A stretch of DNA of 64,000 nucleotides from Plecoglossus altivelis (GCA_036571765.1 BROE01000013.1:9118435-9182434); one strand, 5' to 3'; shown: positions 25,801-39,003, numbered from the stretch's first letter. The notes: a model not told the origin generated them from the letters alone. Made by a program: numbers and translations.

Positions 25801-26252
25801 TCCTGGGCCACCACCTCCCCTTGGTAAGGCCCAAATAACACTCCCCGCTGAAGGTCCGGGGAAACACAACACACATCCACCTCTCCACCCTCCTGGAGCA
25901 CCTCCACACCGCAAGGTGCTGTGAGGGCCGCACGGTTAGGCACGCCTATGGGAACCGGGGTGTCTGGCACAAACACCGGGGGGCCGTGAGTGGGGCATTC
26001 ATCCACAAAGTACTCCTTACAATCCTCGCAGACTGGGCAGAAAGACAAAGTTCATTAAAGAGGTAAGTGTGAGACCATGTCATGTTGCCTCAAATGGTAG
26101 CAGAAAGGTGTTGTCTTCTCCAGCAGGATGTGCTCCTGGTACTCACACCAGAGGTCCAGTCTTTGGTGTCTCTCAATGGTGAGAAGCAGTTGTTCCACCT
26201 TCAACCCCTGGTCCTGGTCCTCTGCTTCATTCTGAAAAGACTCCAACTCCAT
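22825..26252 (-). CDS. prdm11: PRDM11-like protein: PR domain plus two Myb/SANT-like domains and a coiled coil
   Basis: Minus-strand exons: 26252-26147, 26032-25773, 25301-25234, 25149-24965, 24699-23992 and 23816-22825. They join in frame to 772 residues. The N-terminal half matches PRDM11: FCEDCKEYFVDECPTHGPPV, then a PR/SET domain with FFSWM, SIDGSDETKANWMRYV and RLRVGYSQEYMDRLHSMS. The last two exons each encode a trihelix/Myb-SANT-like domain (KQVFEVIAGRMEAQGF...CFQKWRNMERTYRDYL; KRIFEIIASRLREQGF...CFQKWRNLSRAYRDYV), both entered in phase 1, suggesting exon duplication. The protein ends in an acidic Ser/Glu-rich linker and a charged helix (EEDRRREEKRQRREAERERR...). This C-terminus is not in the human protein as I recall it. 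The start is uncertain: the frame stays open to 26405, but GTAAGG...AG signals suggest that stretch is a short 5' UTR intron. The last exon has a NAGNAG acceptor (23816 or 23813). Confidence 0.85.
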
Positions 26253-27707
26253 TTCACTGTTGGATGAGTTAGGTTGCAAAGAGAAGTTAGGTAAAAAATA
26301 GGTATCATTTAAAGAACACAAAACATAACTGCAAGACATAGGTCGGTTCTCCTTACTCTGTGGAGCAGCGTTGACCATCTGTGGAGACATGGTGGTTCCG
26401 AACATCTAAGGACTCTGCCATGAAGCTGGTAACTGGTCTCTCCACAACTGGTAAGGTCCCTTCTGCCCAGCCTCAGCTTACCATGGCAAGGCTATCTGGC
26501 GACAGAAAAGCAATACAGACTATGCAGGCAATTGTAAAATCTGTATTTCAAAAATATTTATACTAAATATCGCCGTGACCGCAGTGGCTCACACCTGCAG
26601 GACGTTAGTCCTGTACATCGCGTCCTAAATACTCAGCATTGCTTGAATATGACTTATCTATATAAACAATATAAAAAAACAGTTCTTTTTGCAGTACAAT
26701 TTAAAGCGTAAATTCTATGTAACTATTGAGGAGCCAAGGCACTAGCAAGCGTATTTAAGGTTTCGCTTATGCCAAAAATGAGTACAGGACATGTTTCCTT
26801 TCGGACTGTTTAAACGGAAACTATTTCAACTTCCGGAATTTGTGTTTTTAGCTGGCGAACGATAATATTCCCGGAGTTTTCGAAGGAAAAAACGGTTGAT
26901 CCGGATTTATCAAGACCCTGAATATACCCTGGGTTAGTCGAAATTATTTTCACATGTTTCTGTCACATGTCAAGCAGCCTAATAGAAAGATGCAATAGTA
27001 CAGTGCAATAGTATCCTAATATTGATGCCAAGTGTTGTAGTGGTGCTAGCTCTGGAGCTAGCATGGGCTGTTGTATGCGTCCATTCACATGTTATCACAG
27101 CAACCTGGCTGTCGCTACTAAAGGATAAATTAATTATTACATTATTATGATCCAAAGCCATAACCCATCACCTCCTGCCGTTATACATGGTCGGTGCTTG
27201 CACATTTTCTGTCATACACATAGATAATCATGAGCTACAGTAGGCTTGAAATCGTAGCTGGCTGCAACTTGTGAGTGTATAATTCTATGCTGGATACCGT
27301 GCACTTGTTATGAATTATAAGCTTACCTAACTTTACAGCCCGACTTCCTCTTTACTATTTGTCGATCCCAGTCACTCAGCAACTTCAATATATAGTGACT
27401 AATGAATTGCAAACCTTAATAAACATAAGTGAGCCGGGTGGCATTCATACAACCGCCCCATCTCAATGACGCGCATGCTCCTGCAGAGGAGATATGACCA
27501 CCCAAACAGTCTCGTGTCCAACGCAACGACTTATATGAATAAATGGGCAATTCTCAGTTGTCACCACAACGTAAACCGACAATGAGTAGCCCACATGCAT
27601 GGCCGTATGACTTTATGTTTTATGTTAAAGATAAAGTGAAAAATACTGCGCATATTACGACTTGATCAATGTTGTTTGTATGTGTTTGATGTATTACAGA
27701 GCGTGTG
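26253..27707. promoter_or_regulatory. Divergent promoter region between prdm11 and znf408
   Basis: The two genes start back to back 1.46 kb apart. The likely 5' UTR intron of prdm11 (donor A|GTAAGG near 26356, acceptor CAACAG near 26264) lies at the left. The znf408 start codon lies 8 nt inside an exon entered at 27700, so znf408 also has an upstream untranslated exon. GC-rich motifs with cttccgg and cccggag (about 26830-26880) mark a plausible promoter core. No other gene was seen. Confidence 0.45.
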
Positions 27708-30535
27708 ATGGATCCTCCAGGTAGCACGACCAGGTCAATAGACCAGGCTTTCTCCCTCCACAGTATGCTGCGGTCGGTCCCCAGAGGTTTGGCAGTGGGG
27801 CCCTCCGTAGCCAATGACGGCCAACTAGGACTCTGGTGTGTCAAATGCGCAGTGCCAAGAGGTGCTGTGCTGGGGCTGGAGAACCAGGCCCAGGCCCACT
27901 GTCATGGGGAGGGCAAGAGGGAAGAAGAGGTGGGTCTCTGTGGGCAACCTTGATAGATTTGTCATGTGTCAGGGACATAATTGATGCAATTCTTTGAGGA
28001 AACACTCATAAACTTCTCCTTATATCAACAGTGGGATGTAAATACCAGTACATTCCAATGTACAAATTGAAAATTTTAATTTGATCCTATCGTGTTTCAT
28101 ATTCTCATCTTCATAGATGGATGAAGAATGGCAGCGGGTTGTTAATGGACCTCTCTGGGACCGGTTCTACTGGGTCAGGTACAATTAAAAACCTGGTGAT
28201 CTAATCCAAGCTCAGTAGTCATTCTAAGAGACACCATTCATGTGATCTTCCCTGTAGATTTGCCTGCAATGCCAAGGGGAAGGAGGAGAAGAATGTGACA
28301 GTCCACCAGCTAGCTGAAGGCATCTTTCTGAGGGCCTGCCAGGACATATCTCCAGGGACAGAACTCCTTCTCTGGGTTGGGGAGTCCCAGACTTTGCCTG
28401 ATCTCCTAGAGAAGTCTGGAGGAGGTCAAATTGGGCCAGGTACATCGCTAGGGAAACATCGAAAACAGGAAGCCCCTCGGAGATCCAGAAAGGAGACAAT
28501 TGCTGCCACCAGTCCAGTGGCAGCAGCGCAAACTTTAGTCTGTGGAGGAAGTGTGTCATATGCCAGTGAAGATGGGGACACTGCATGCCCTTATCTAGAG
28601 GAAGAGCCTGAGAAAGGGGAGGATGAGATGGAAGAGGAAGGGGGGGATGAGGATGAGAGGGATGTGGAGGAGAGGGATGATAAGAGAAATGAGAATGAGG
28701 GAACGTGTAAAAGCCAGACTCAGATCAGGAGAAGCAAACCTCTCATGTACAGAAGGAAAAAGAGGCTCACAAGGAGGAAAGAGAAGGAGGGACAGGAGAA
28801 AAGAGGAAGGACAGAGGACAACAAACAAACAACGGTGCAAAATGGAGGAGTGGATGGGCTTAGAAGCATCAAGGTAGAAAGTGTTGCTGCTGACAGAGCT
28901 ACTTCAGGAACTCTGTTGCTGCCTGGGGCTGAATCAGGGGATCTAAGTGATCAGGCCCACAGTCCTACAGCTCCAGCACCGAGGGCTAGTTCTCGTCTGG
29001 CGGCCAAACCCAGGAAAGTGCACTCATTACTCAGCCACAACAACCACCAACTCCAGGAGCGTCACAGTAGGTCTCTGGAGGGTCAGCAGAGGATCCAACA
29101 GGGTGTACCCAGAGGCAGGGCAAGAAACCAAGGTCCAGTGAGTAGTAATACAGATAGAGAGAAGCCAACCTCCCAAGATATGTCTGTACAGGAGAAGACT
29201 GAGCCAGATTCTATGGATCAGCTTGACACCAGGGAAAGGAGGTATAGGTGTGACCAGTGTCCCAAGAGCTTCTTCCAGCTGTGCCACCTGAAGAAGCACC
29301 AGTTCACCCACTCAGGCTTCAAGCCCTACTCTTGCTCCGAATGTTCAAAAACCTACAGCTCACAGGAGAACTACAAAGCCCACTTACTGATGCATCGTGG
29401 GGAGCGGCCATTCAAGTGTCAGCAATGTGACAAAAGCTACGGGGTGAAGAGAGACCTTCGGGAGCACGAGGTGCTCCACACCGGCCAGCGCCCATTTGTG
29501 TGTGACATTTGCGGCAAAGCCTTTGCCCGCAGGCCCTCTCTCAGGATACACCGGCAGGCTCATTGGGCCAAGGAGCAGAACCAGCCACCTGTCAAAACCT
29601 GTTGCCCAGTCTGCTCCAAGGAGCTGGCCAGCTCCGGTTCCCTCAGGAACCACATGCGTCTGCACACAGGCGAGCGACCGTACCCCTGCCCGCATTGTGG
29701 GAAAACCTTCCGCCAGCGTGGAAACCTGCAAGGACACCTGCGCATCCACACAGGAGAGAAGCCTTACAGTTGTGTGCACTGCGAACAGAGCTTCTCCCAG
29801 GCCCCAGAGCTGCGGAGGCACCTGATCTCCCACACTGGGGAAGCGTACCTCTGCCCTGTCTGCGGTAAGGCCCTGAGGGACCCCCACACCCTGAGGGCCC
29901 ACGAGCGACTGCACACCGGGGACCGGCCCCATCGCTGCGAGGAGTGTGGGAAAGCATACACCACGGCCACCAAGCTGAGGCGCCACATGAAGTCTCACCT
30001 GGAGCAGCGTCCATACAGCTGCCAGACCTGTGGGGCAGGATACACCTTGATGCAGAGCCTGGTACGACACCAGCTGTCCCATCGCCGGAAGGAGGAGAGG
30101 TCAGGGGCCGGGGAGCTGGAGGATGCTCTTGCTGCTCTGGAGCCCAGTCACTCTCGTCCTATGAGGGGCCGTCCCAGGAAGACACCTCGCAGGGTGGTGG
30201 ACAAGACTTGGGGTCAGCCTCCGGACATGGCCCTGGTGGAGGGGGGAGAGGACCAAACAGTGCTGTATGTCCAGGCCCTGGAGGACCTAAGTGTGTCCAG
30301 TTCAGGACAAGTTATTCTTGGCACTTCAGACTCTGCCCTCTCTGTCAATGGGGTGGTCTTAGAGGAAGGGGCAGGACAGCTCAACCAGGAACTGCTCGAG
30401 ATCATCGTGTCAGACTCAAATGCGAAGTGCATTGTTGTCCGGGAGCACAAGGCCCATGGTAACCTGGTCATTCTACAGGGAGACGATGGACTCAGCTCCG
30501 TGGCCCAGACTGTCGAGATAGAGACAGGCCTCTAG
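27708..30535 (+). CDS. znf408: ZNF408-like (PRDM17) zinc finger protein, PR-like domain and ten C2H2 fingers
   Basis: Three plus-strand coding exons, 27708-27929, 28117-28178 and 28258-30535, join to 853 residues. The first two and the start of the third encode a degenerate PR/SET-like domain (GLAVGPSV, LGLWCVKCAVPRGA, ending GIFLRACQDISPGTELLLWV). A long acidic/basic low-complexity linker follows. Ten C2H2 fingers then run without a break: YRCDQCPKSFF, YSCSECSKTY, FKCQQCDKSY, FVCDICGKAF, CCPVCSKEL, YPCPHCGKTF, YSCVHCEQSF, YLCPVCGKAL, HRCEECGKAY and YSCQTCGAGY, most with TGE(K/R)P-type linkers. ZNF408 is a nuclear DNA-binding protein linked in humans to retinal vascular disease. Ten fingers, a PR-like N-terminus and f2 as neighbour support orthology. 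The ATG at 27708 is the first in the exon. Confidence 0.88.
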
Positions 30536-32012
30536 AGTGAACATGCGCACTGTCCCGTGCAGTTTTCAATTCTTCTCTGTTTAGGTTGAATGGCACTTTT
30601 CTGATGTTTTTATAGTTCAGGTTTGACTATTATAGGTTAGTCTATGTGCTGATAAATGTGAACTAACAAGCACTGACAAATGGTTCATTATTTTGATATA
30701 CAAGTGTTGCAACTCATGATTCAAATATATTTTATGAGGGTATATAAGGTTTGTAAACAGATGTCAAAAAATGTAATCCAATTTACAAACATAGCCACAA
30801 GGCAACAGATTATTAAAAAATCAACAAAGGGGTTTGTAACATGCTTAACATAGAAGTACTTGACAATCACCCATTCTATTAAACAGCAATCTTAAGCAAT
30901 TGATTCTAATAAACTAGCTTCTGTTGGAGAACCAGGATATTCGATTGAATCAATATACACAGCCCTTTTTACAGATAGTATCACAGTGGGGTTCACAGAT
31001 GATAGTAGACTGCCATCTAAACCCTCAAGGTCAACAGGAAAATTTCTCTGGAAAATGAGAGGAAAAGGGAAACCATGGAAGCAGGTGTACTGCTTGATGA
31101 GTCAGAGGGATTTACAAATATTGACTCAAAAGTATTGAACCTTGTCACCCATTGCTGGTTTGCACTAGATGTTCCTTTTAAGCACACTTTGACGTCTGAA
31201 ACTACGAGTCTTTACATTTCACTTGCCCCAGAAATGTATCATTCTGAATGACTGTTTTAGTTCTCTGTTGTAAGGGACCAGAATACATCAGAATTCTTCA
31301 GAATAAAAGGAAAATGTTGAAAGCTACATGGCTTCAGTTGAGTTAACCACACTGTTTTGATCAACTCGATTTACTCCAACTTTGGTAACTGACAGAGATT
31401 TCAACCAACAATATAACATACAAAAAACAAGTATTGGTTTTACAAAATGTTTTTGAGCTGTTATCCATGTATCATCCTGTATTTGAAAGGTAAATATTGA
31501 ATCCATTGGACAGGAATCAGAAGCAGACGAGAGTCAACAAATGTTGCAGTTTTGTGCAATGAGTGTGTGGGCGGGTGACAAGTCGTGTCAACGGATACAC
31601 TACTGTAGCCTTGCGAGCACATTAAAATGACATTCTTATGTTCATCTTCATGTTTTCATTTATGTCAAGTTGTGTTTAGATTATTAGATTGTGTGTACTA
31701 AGACATACGGTTACACCTCACTTCCTGTTTCCTTTTTGGTGGCTGTATGTGAAGGCATCTAAAACAAGTAGCCCTAACAGACCAGACAAAATAGCTCCTA
31801 TATAACTGGGGTAATGAGAGCAGTAGCACATCCATTCCAATTCACCTTTAATAGTAGAACCATGATAGAAGTGAGGTTGATTGACCCCTGAATTGATTCT
31901 GTTCAATATTAACCAACAGGTTCTAGGGGGAGTGAGAGAGGGAGAGAGAGAGAGAGGGCAGGGAACAGTCAGAACAGAGTAGACGGGATGTCCTAGGAGC
32001 TTCACACACATC
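30536..32012 (+). other. znf408 3' UTR and f2 upstream region
   Basis: Plus-strand AATAAA motifs at 30908-30913 and 31302-31307 are candidate znf408 poly(A) signals. The stretch before 32013 should hold the f2 promoter; a purine-rich run (about 31924-31957) lies just upstream of the start. No other coding sequence was seen. Confidence 0.45.
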
Positions 32013-35000
32013 ATGGCTAATTTAACTCCATCTCTTCTTCTCACTCTCCTGCTCTCAGGCCTCCAGATTACTCTTTGTGATGATGGTAAGATTGATGATC
32101 GAAAACTGTTATGACTGTGACCTGATGTAATCTTTACTTCATTTTCAGGCAGAAAATATGTAGCGGGATAGGGTGTTAGGTCTTGATGTAGTGGGATAGG
32201 GTGTCAGGTCTTTATCCATGAGTGTGAGTTGCTCTCCAAAAGTGTGATCGCGTACATGTGAATAATCAAGAGCGTGAGTTACATGTCCAGTTGTGTGTCT
32301 GCAGTGTTTCTGGACAACAAGAAGGCATCACAGGTGTTTGTGCGAGCGAGGAGGGCAAACTCCTTGTTTGAAGAGGTCAAGCCAGGGAACCTGGAGAGAG
32401 AATGCATAGAGGAGATTTGTGACCATGAGGAGGCCAGAGAAGTGTTCGAGAGAACCGACCTGACGGTGAGAAACATCGGAACTGACTTTACAACACGAGA
32501 ACAGCATGTGGAGGGTTAACATTATAAAGTATAACTGTTTTACTTTTGGTGCTTGTCTATTTTAATCTATTCAAATCATGTGTCCATCTTTTGCTTCAGA
32601 CAGCGTTCTGGTTAACTTATCAGGGTAAGTGTGTTGTCCTGTTCTCCTTGCCTATTAAATACTTATCACTCATACTGTGTGCAGGTGCTTAGTCATAGCA
32701 AGCAAGGTAAACATTAGATATTGAACCAGGAACAAAGTACAGCCAGGATGATTGCCTCACACCAGGCCTTGGTCAATTACAATTTAGGTGGACTTAATTT
32801 GGGCTGCCTAGAGCAACACAATGAATATATCCATACCACAAAAGCCAAGTGTAGACATATCTAGTCAAGAGTTGATAAAAGTACAGATGTTACTTGCCTT
32901 GTCTTAGTTTCCTTGGTTGACAGCACAACAAAATCTGAAAAAATGAATAAAAGCAATTGACATGCAGTACATTCATGCAAATTCTGCATTGCAATGATTG
33001 GTGCTGGATACAGAAGCTGTGATGTTTCTTGTTCCTCTGGGTTATACTGCAATGTGAGTGTACTCATGTACTCCTGTATGTAATCCATGTACTGTGTTTT
33101 TCTGTGGCATTTCAGACTGTAAAGGAACCTCTCTAAAGAGAACTACAGACAACATACAGATGGTGAAAAAATGTGTAGATGGTAACTATCATGACCATGA
33201 CCTAGTTAGCACTGCTGAGTAAAGTTGACTGGGAACGTTCAAATTGGAATTCCTTGTGACGAATCATGAAATTATTTGTATATTTTCATAATGTACAGCA
33301 TGCAATGTACTTGGTTGAAGGGAAGGTATTCGGGTGCTGAATATATATATGAATGTGTGTGTATTCTCCAGGAAAATGTGTTGTGGGTACAGGACTGAAC
33401 TACAAGGGCAATGTGAGCTACACCTCGTCTGGAAAGCAGTGTCAGTACTGGAGAAGCAACTTCCCCCATCTGGTGTATGTCAACTCTATCACAACCTTTC
33501 CTCTATGATGTAAATCACAGGTGGATACTAACCTGTCATCCATAAAGTATTGCTCTGTACCAACCTGTCATCCATGGTACAAGATGGAACCCAGTTGGAA
33601 AGTTCTGGATTATACGCTATCCCATTAGAGGCTGATCTGATTAAAAGCAGTCCTGATGTGAGTTCTTACGTGAGACTGTACGTTTGTCTCGCTGCAGGGA
33701 GTTTAACGCCACTGTGGATAAGAGTTTGCAGGAGAACTTCTGCAGGAACCCAGACAGCAGTTCTAAGGGCCCGTGGTGTTACACCAGGGACCCAACAGTC
33801 AAGAGAGAACACTGCACTGTCCCCATCTGTGGTGGGTACTTCTTATTCTCACCTTCCACACTGGACACGCTTGGACATGAGACAAATATTTCTTTGCAAC
33901 ACCCTCCATGTACCATCGTATGAATTGGGGAGTAAGGGGGTTCAATGTTGCTTTGAGGATGCTGTCATTTAATGAACATATGGCATGTTCAGTGTTGGCT
34001 TGTGTGAAGGAGGAGGGGCTATGTGTGTGATGTGTGACTGCTTCTTTCTCTACAGGTAAGGTATTTGTCCCAGCCCCACCTCCTCCGGTGCAAAACGTGA
34101 ACATGTATGCTCAGAAGAAAGATTGTCTCTCCAACAATGGGGTGGACTACGTTGGCACCCTTTCCACCACCCTGCAGGCCAGAACTTGCCTGTCCTGGAG
34201 TGACCCCTCTGTCCAGGCTAGAATCAAGGATAAGAGCTTCATCCCTGAGGTGAAGCTAGAGAAGAACCATTGCAGGAACCCTGACGAAGATCCAGAGGGG
34301 CCATGGTGCTTTGTAAAGAACAACGGGACAACCATAGAGTACTGTGACCTGGAGCTGTGTGGTGAGGGTTCATTTGTCTTCTAATGGTGAAAACAACATG
34401 CGTTCTAGCATCATTAGATCAGAAAACCCATTCAACTTACTGTAACTAACCTTTGGTCGGTCCATGTTTGGTCCTTGATTGATGGGTTATGTGTACAGTA
34501 AGAGGTATCGCAGTGAGAGTAAAAGCTGTTTGCTGTGTTTCAGACAACCCGATTGATGAATATCAGGATAGTACAGGAGGCAAGGAGAGGACTGTGCTCT
34601 CTGGCCCCAGGAAGACCTTCTTCAGCCCACGTTCTTTTGGCAATGGAGAGCAGGGTGGGTTCTGAACTGACATTATTTATCTGGCTTTATTGCCATGGAT
34701 ACCAGTCATTGACATTATGTCCATCTGTTATTGTGTGTGTTTGTTCCTTTGTGATGGGGTGATGGTATGCTTGCATGTTGGTCTATTTGTGTGTATGTGG
34801 TTTTGTGTCGGTATTTGTGCATGCGTGTTGGTATGTGTGTGCTTGTGAATATCTATGTGTGTCACATCAGTGTGCGGTGAGCGGCCAATGTTTGAGAAGG
34901 TGAACAAGAAGGACGCTAAAGAGCAGGAGCTGCTGGACTCCTACAGAGGGAGCCGCATCGTCAAGGGGTTGGACGCAGAGGTGGCCAGCGCACCATGGTA

Positions 35001-36617
35001 ACCACAACCACTTCCCTCTATGTCCTCACATTTAACATTGAGTTGTCGTTGTTGCTGATGCAACTTCTTAAGGTTCTGTATTGCCAAGCAACCCGAATAG
35101 GTGGCTCACCAGTATAGCGCATGAGATTCATCTGCTGTAGCAATTCCAGGCACAGGGCTGCTACACAGAGGTGTTAGTGCTGCATATTGTGCTGTGTTCC
35201 AGGCACAGGGCTGCTACACAGAGGTGTTAGTGCTGCATATTGTGCTGTGTTCCAGGCAGGTGATGCTGTATAAGCGCAGCCCTCAGGAGCTGCTGTGTGG
35301 CGCCAGCCTGATCAGCGATGAATGGATCCTGACTGCCGCTCACTGCATCCTCTACCCACCCTGGAACAAGAACTTCACTATTAATGACATACTGGTCCGC
35401 CTCGGCAAACACAACAGGGCCAAGTGAGTCCAAAAACACCTGGTTAGAATAACAGACACCGCAATATCTATCTTTTGATTGATTGACAAATCCATTCGTT
35501 CATGCTTCTAGCTGTCTAGCTAACTGTTTACTCTGTGGCTGCCAGGTTTGAACGAGGCATCGAGAAGATTGTGGCTATTGATGAGATTATCGTCCACCCC
35601 AAATATAACTGGAAGGAAAACCTGAACAGAGACATTGCTTTGCTGCACTTGAGACAACCAATCCAATTCACTGATGAGATTCATCCTATCTGTATGCCTA
35701 GCAAGAAGGTAGCCAATACGTAAGTTAGCTATTCTCTTACCTTCCCCAGGTATGATTCCAAGTATTTTGTGCTGCGTGGCCTACCCTCTTTCTCTGTCTC
35801 TTTCCAGGTTGATGTTTTCAGGCTATAAGGGCAGAGTGACAGGCTGGGGGAACCTGAAGGAAACGTGGAGCTCCAACAACAAGAATCTACCAACCGTCCT
35901 CCAGCAGATCCACCTACCAATCGTTGAGCAGGACACGTGCCGCCAGTCCACCTCCATCCGGGTCACAGACAACATGTTCTGTGCTGGTGAGGAACTGTAG
36001 ACCAACAGAGACTGGCTGAGCACTGTTACACTATGCAGCCTTCCTTGACCCAGATCAGATCTACTGATCTGACTCTCCTCCTCTGAGTCCTCTCTTGATT
36101 GTGGGTTTACTGTGCATTACAGGCTACAAACCAGACGACACCACAAGAGGTGATGCCTGTGAGGGAGATAGTGGAGGACCATTTGTCATGAAGGTAATTA
36201 CAACAGAAACGTAACACTTAATAAAACACCTTTGCATGCAGTTATACTTAACGTGGCATATCACACCGGGTCAGTGATATTACTGTACTATCACCACGCA
36301 ACACGTGGCTGTAGGTAACGCATGATCTCTGCATAGTTATATCAAATCATAGCATACACGTATGAAACATACAGAACGCTTACACAAAATCTGGCTTTAA
36401 TGTCCTATTGGTGTCAAAAGAAGACAGATAGTATACAGATGGTCGTTCCTTGTCTGCTTTCCAGAATCCAGAAGACAACCGCTGGTACCAGATTGGCATA
36501 GTCTCCTGGGGTGAGGGCTGTGACCGTGATGGCAAATATGGTTTCTACACCCACCTGTTCCGTATGAGGAAATGGATGAGTAAGGTCATCGATAAATCAG
36601 GAGGCGACGATGATTGA
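32013..36617 (+). CDS. f2: Prothrombin (coagulation factor II)
   Basis: Fourteen plus-strand exons: 32013-32085, 32305-32465, 32600-32624, 33116-33181, 33372-33474, 33698-33831, 34056-34361, 34544-34654, 34871-34997, 35256-35423, 35546-35719, 35808-35986, 36123-36193 and 36465-36617. They join in frame to 616 residues. Order: signal peptide; propeptide ending RARR; Gla domain (ANSLFEEVKPGNLERECIEE); kringle 1 (ENFCRNPDSSSKGPWCY); kringle 2 (HCRNPDEDPEGPWCF); activation linker; thrombin A chain (KTFFSPRSFG); and a trypsin-like domain starting after SRIVKG. The triad His (LTAAHC), Asp (NRDIALL) and Ser (GDACEGDSGGP) is complete. Secreted by liver, it is cleaved by factor Xa/Va to thrombin. Fourteen exons, including a 25-nt exon 3, match the human gene. 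Two copies of a 53-bp repeat with an extra acceptor lie just before exon 10. Confidence 0.97.
35144..35249 (+). repeat. 53-bp tandem duplication before f2 exon 10
   Basis: Two direct copies (35144-35196 and 35197-35249) are followed by a partial third start (ttccaggca) that is the real exon 10 acceptor. Each unit carries the tgtgttccag|g acceptor context, so one full decoy acceptor (AG at 35201-35202) sits 53 nt upstream of the true one. Confidence 0.92.
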
Positions 36618-36660
36618 TCGCTCTGTCAGATTTGCGATCTCCATCCATCTAAATGAGAAG

Positions 36661-36666
36661 AATAAA
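36661..36666 (+). terminator. Poly(A) signal of f2
   Basis: AATAAA 44 nt after the f2 stop codon gives a very short 3' UTR, as is usual for prothrombin mRNA. Confidence 0.7.
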
Positions 36667-38800
36667 AGATTTGAATTAGAAAATGATTAAACCGGTGTGG
36701 TTATTTCAACACATTAACACCTTGAAGTCTTTTCTACTCTGAATTGTGCACTAAATCAGTTGCAAACTTGTGACTTGGTAAAGGCTACCCAAGGCTCTCT
36801 AACATGTGACAGTTGCTTGATATTGTCTGCTTTACTGTTATGTTATAAAAAAATTAAAAATACTCGAAACATACTATCTTGGAACATCTTGATTTAGGCT
36901 TAATTATTTTTTACAATATACAATGTTTACAGATACTAAGAAGGTTATGATAAATACTGTAAATAATGGATATTATAGTATTTACACTACATTGAAGAAG
37001 CATATTTCAGATAGCCTACAATAACATTTCACTCGGGCACCTGTAACCGTCACACCTTTGCCTCGATATCGGTTAGTTTCCATGGAGATTCCGCAGCGCT
37101 CCATCCGCCGCCGGACAAAACCGGATGTTTGTTACTTGAACACAGCTGTCAAAAGAGAGGCAAGCTAAGCGAACCAACCGCGATCCTCAGCTCGGTTTCC
37201 TTTGATTAGAAGGTAAAACTGATTATTCTTTAACATTTTGACAAAATATTAAACTGATGATATAAGGAAAAGCTTAACGATATTCATAGCACTTCTAGCT
37301 ATAGTTTGCTTACCCGTTAGCTAGCGTTGCTACGTCGGCTGAGTGTGGACTCTGACTATTTCCTGGAACGCAAGAGGCTGTCTATGAATGTTCTGCGGTT
37401 ACACGTTATGAAATATTACCGTTTATAGCCTTGTTGGATTCTAGCCTCCTCGTAAATCTGACCACGCCGATCCAATGGTCGTTTTGCATGACAATTAGCC
37501 TCGTTACTTCCTTGCAAACGTAATGTCAGCTTGGCTAAAGATACCCACCAGGAATCAGCCCCGACCAGACGGATTGCAAAATGCTTTGCCTGACACTCAT
37601 CTGTTGATAAATCGATTTCACCATTCTTGTGTCAAACAACCACATAAGGTAGCTAATAGTTAATTGACGTCATGAGAAACAGTTGTGGGGAAAGCCTAAA
37701 CCCATTTTCGTAAACGGACAAAACATTGTAAAACCTTGTTGTTTGACACAGGGTAGACATGGATCACCGCAATTAAGCTCTTCTCAAACAATTACCTTAC
37801 AGGAAGCTTCATTCTCCAAAATCATTTTGTTGTTTGGATTTCGTTTTTTGTGTGAAAGTGGCTGTTTTTGTAATTGCTATGGAAAATCAGAATTTGAGTC
37901 ACCAAGCTATTTTCTGCTTTTGTACGCATCAAAGGAATGTGAGGAAAAACCTCCCTTCTCGACTAGCTAATCCCCCCCCCCTCCTCCTCCTCCTCCTCCT
38001 GGAGGGGATGCAGTCGTTCTGCTGTGGTTTTCTAATCTGGCTGTGTGGAGCAGGGAACTGGGGGGTTTGCCTCTATCCAGCCATGCTCACGTGGTCTGCA
38101 CATGCAGGAATGTGTTTCTCCAGTTGTGATATTTAAAGAAGCAGACTGTCAGAACAGATCTTATCTGGAGAGAGTGGGAGATGGCTTTGTGAGTGTGTCG
38201 CCTTTGAGCGTAATGCGTAACTGCTGCTCCTTCACACACCCCATAGGCTTGAGAGAGGGCGCTTGACCACCCCATCGTGACAAAGTGATGGCTGCAACTG
38301 TGTACCGGTGGCCTTTCATTGAATTGCATGTGATGGCATTTGCCTATTGTTGCTCTAACCTGCTGTTCCTGCTCAACCTTGTCACAGGTGGTAGTAGTGA
38401 TAATCTGGCTGTCATGCTCCCTGCATGCATTGGGTGGTCTCTCTCTCTCTCTCTCTGTGTCTCTCTCTTTCTCTCTCTCGTTCTCTCTTTCTCTCCCTCC
38501 CTCTCTGATGCCCTCCCCTGTCCCTTTCTCCCTCCCCTAACTGCGTGGTGACTCATCTCTGGCTCTAACCGCACATGCACACACATGCACACACACGCAC
38601 ACAAAAGGCCTCACAGCTCAGGCAGAACAGCTGTATTTCTGATTGGGTATTGAAGTAACGTTGCAGTGGGTTATCATCATGGTTCTTAGTGTTAATGCTA
38701 TTCTCATTTCTCTCTGACAGGAACCACACTGCCCCCCCTCCTCCCAGGACCAGACCATCTCCCTGTATAGCTTTCCACGCGTGGAGCCCCCAGCCCTAGC
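36667..38800 (+). promoter_or_regulatory. arhgap1 upstream region, noncoding exon 1 and intron 1
   Basis: A CpG-containing stretch with an accggatg ETS-like site (about 37120) and a donor (AGAAG|GTAAAAC) ending at 37212 marks a presumed untranslated first exon. Intron 1 (37213 to about 38720) contains (CT)n runs at about 38433-38505. The next exon is entered at ctctctgacag and carries the start codon at 38801. Confidence 0.5.
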
Positions 38801-38972
38801 ATGTCTTCAGACCTTTTGGTTGACCTTAGCGATGACCTTGGGGGAGACGACCCCTCCAGCAATGCACTGGATCACCTCAAATTGTCCCCCATGGAGGACA
38901 AGCAGTGGCCTCAAGACCTTTCCACCATGACCAAGTCTGGTAGGACAGAGGGTTTGTTCCATGCCTACTGTA

Positions 38973-39003
<31 letters not shown>

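Noticed and set aside
26055..26405. Extension of the prdm11 N-terminus to a Met at 26405
   Set aside because: The extension (MFGTTMSPQMVNAAPQ...) crosses convincing intron-like sequence with GTAAGG donor and CAACAG acceptor, so the Met at 26252 was preferred; this is not settled.
27705..27953. A separate small gene ending at 27953
   Set aside because: The frame is the first coding exon of znf408 read past its donor at 27929/27930.
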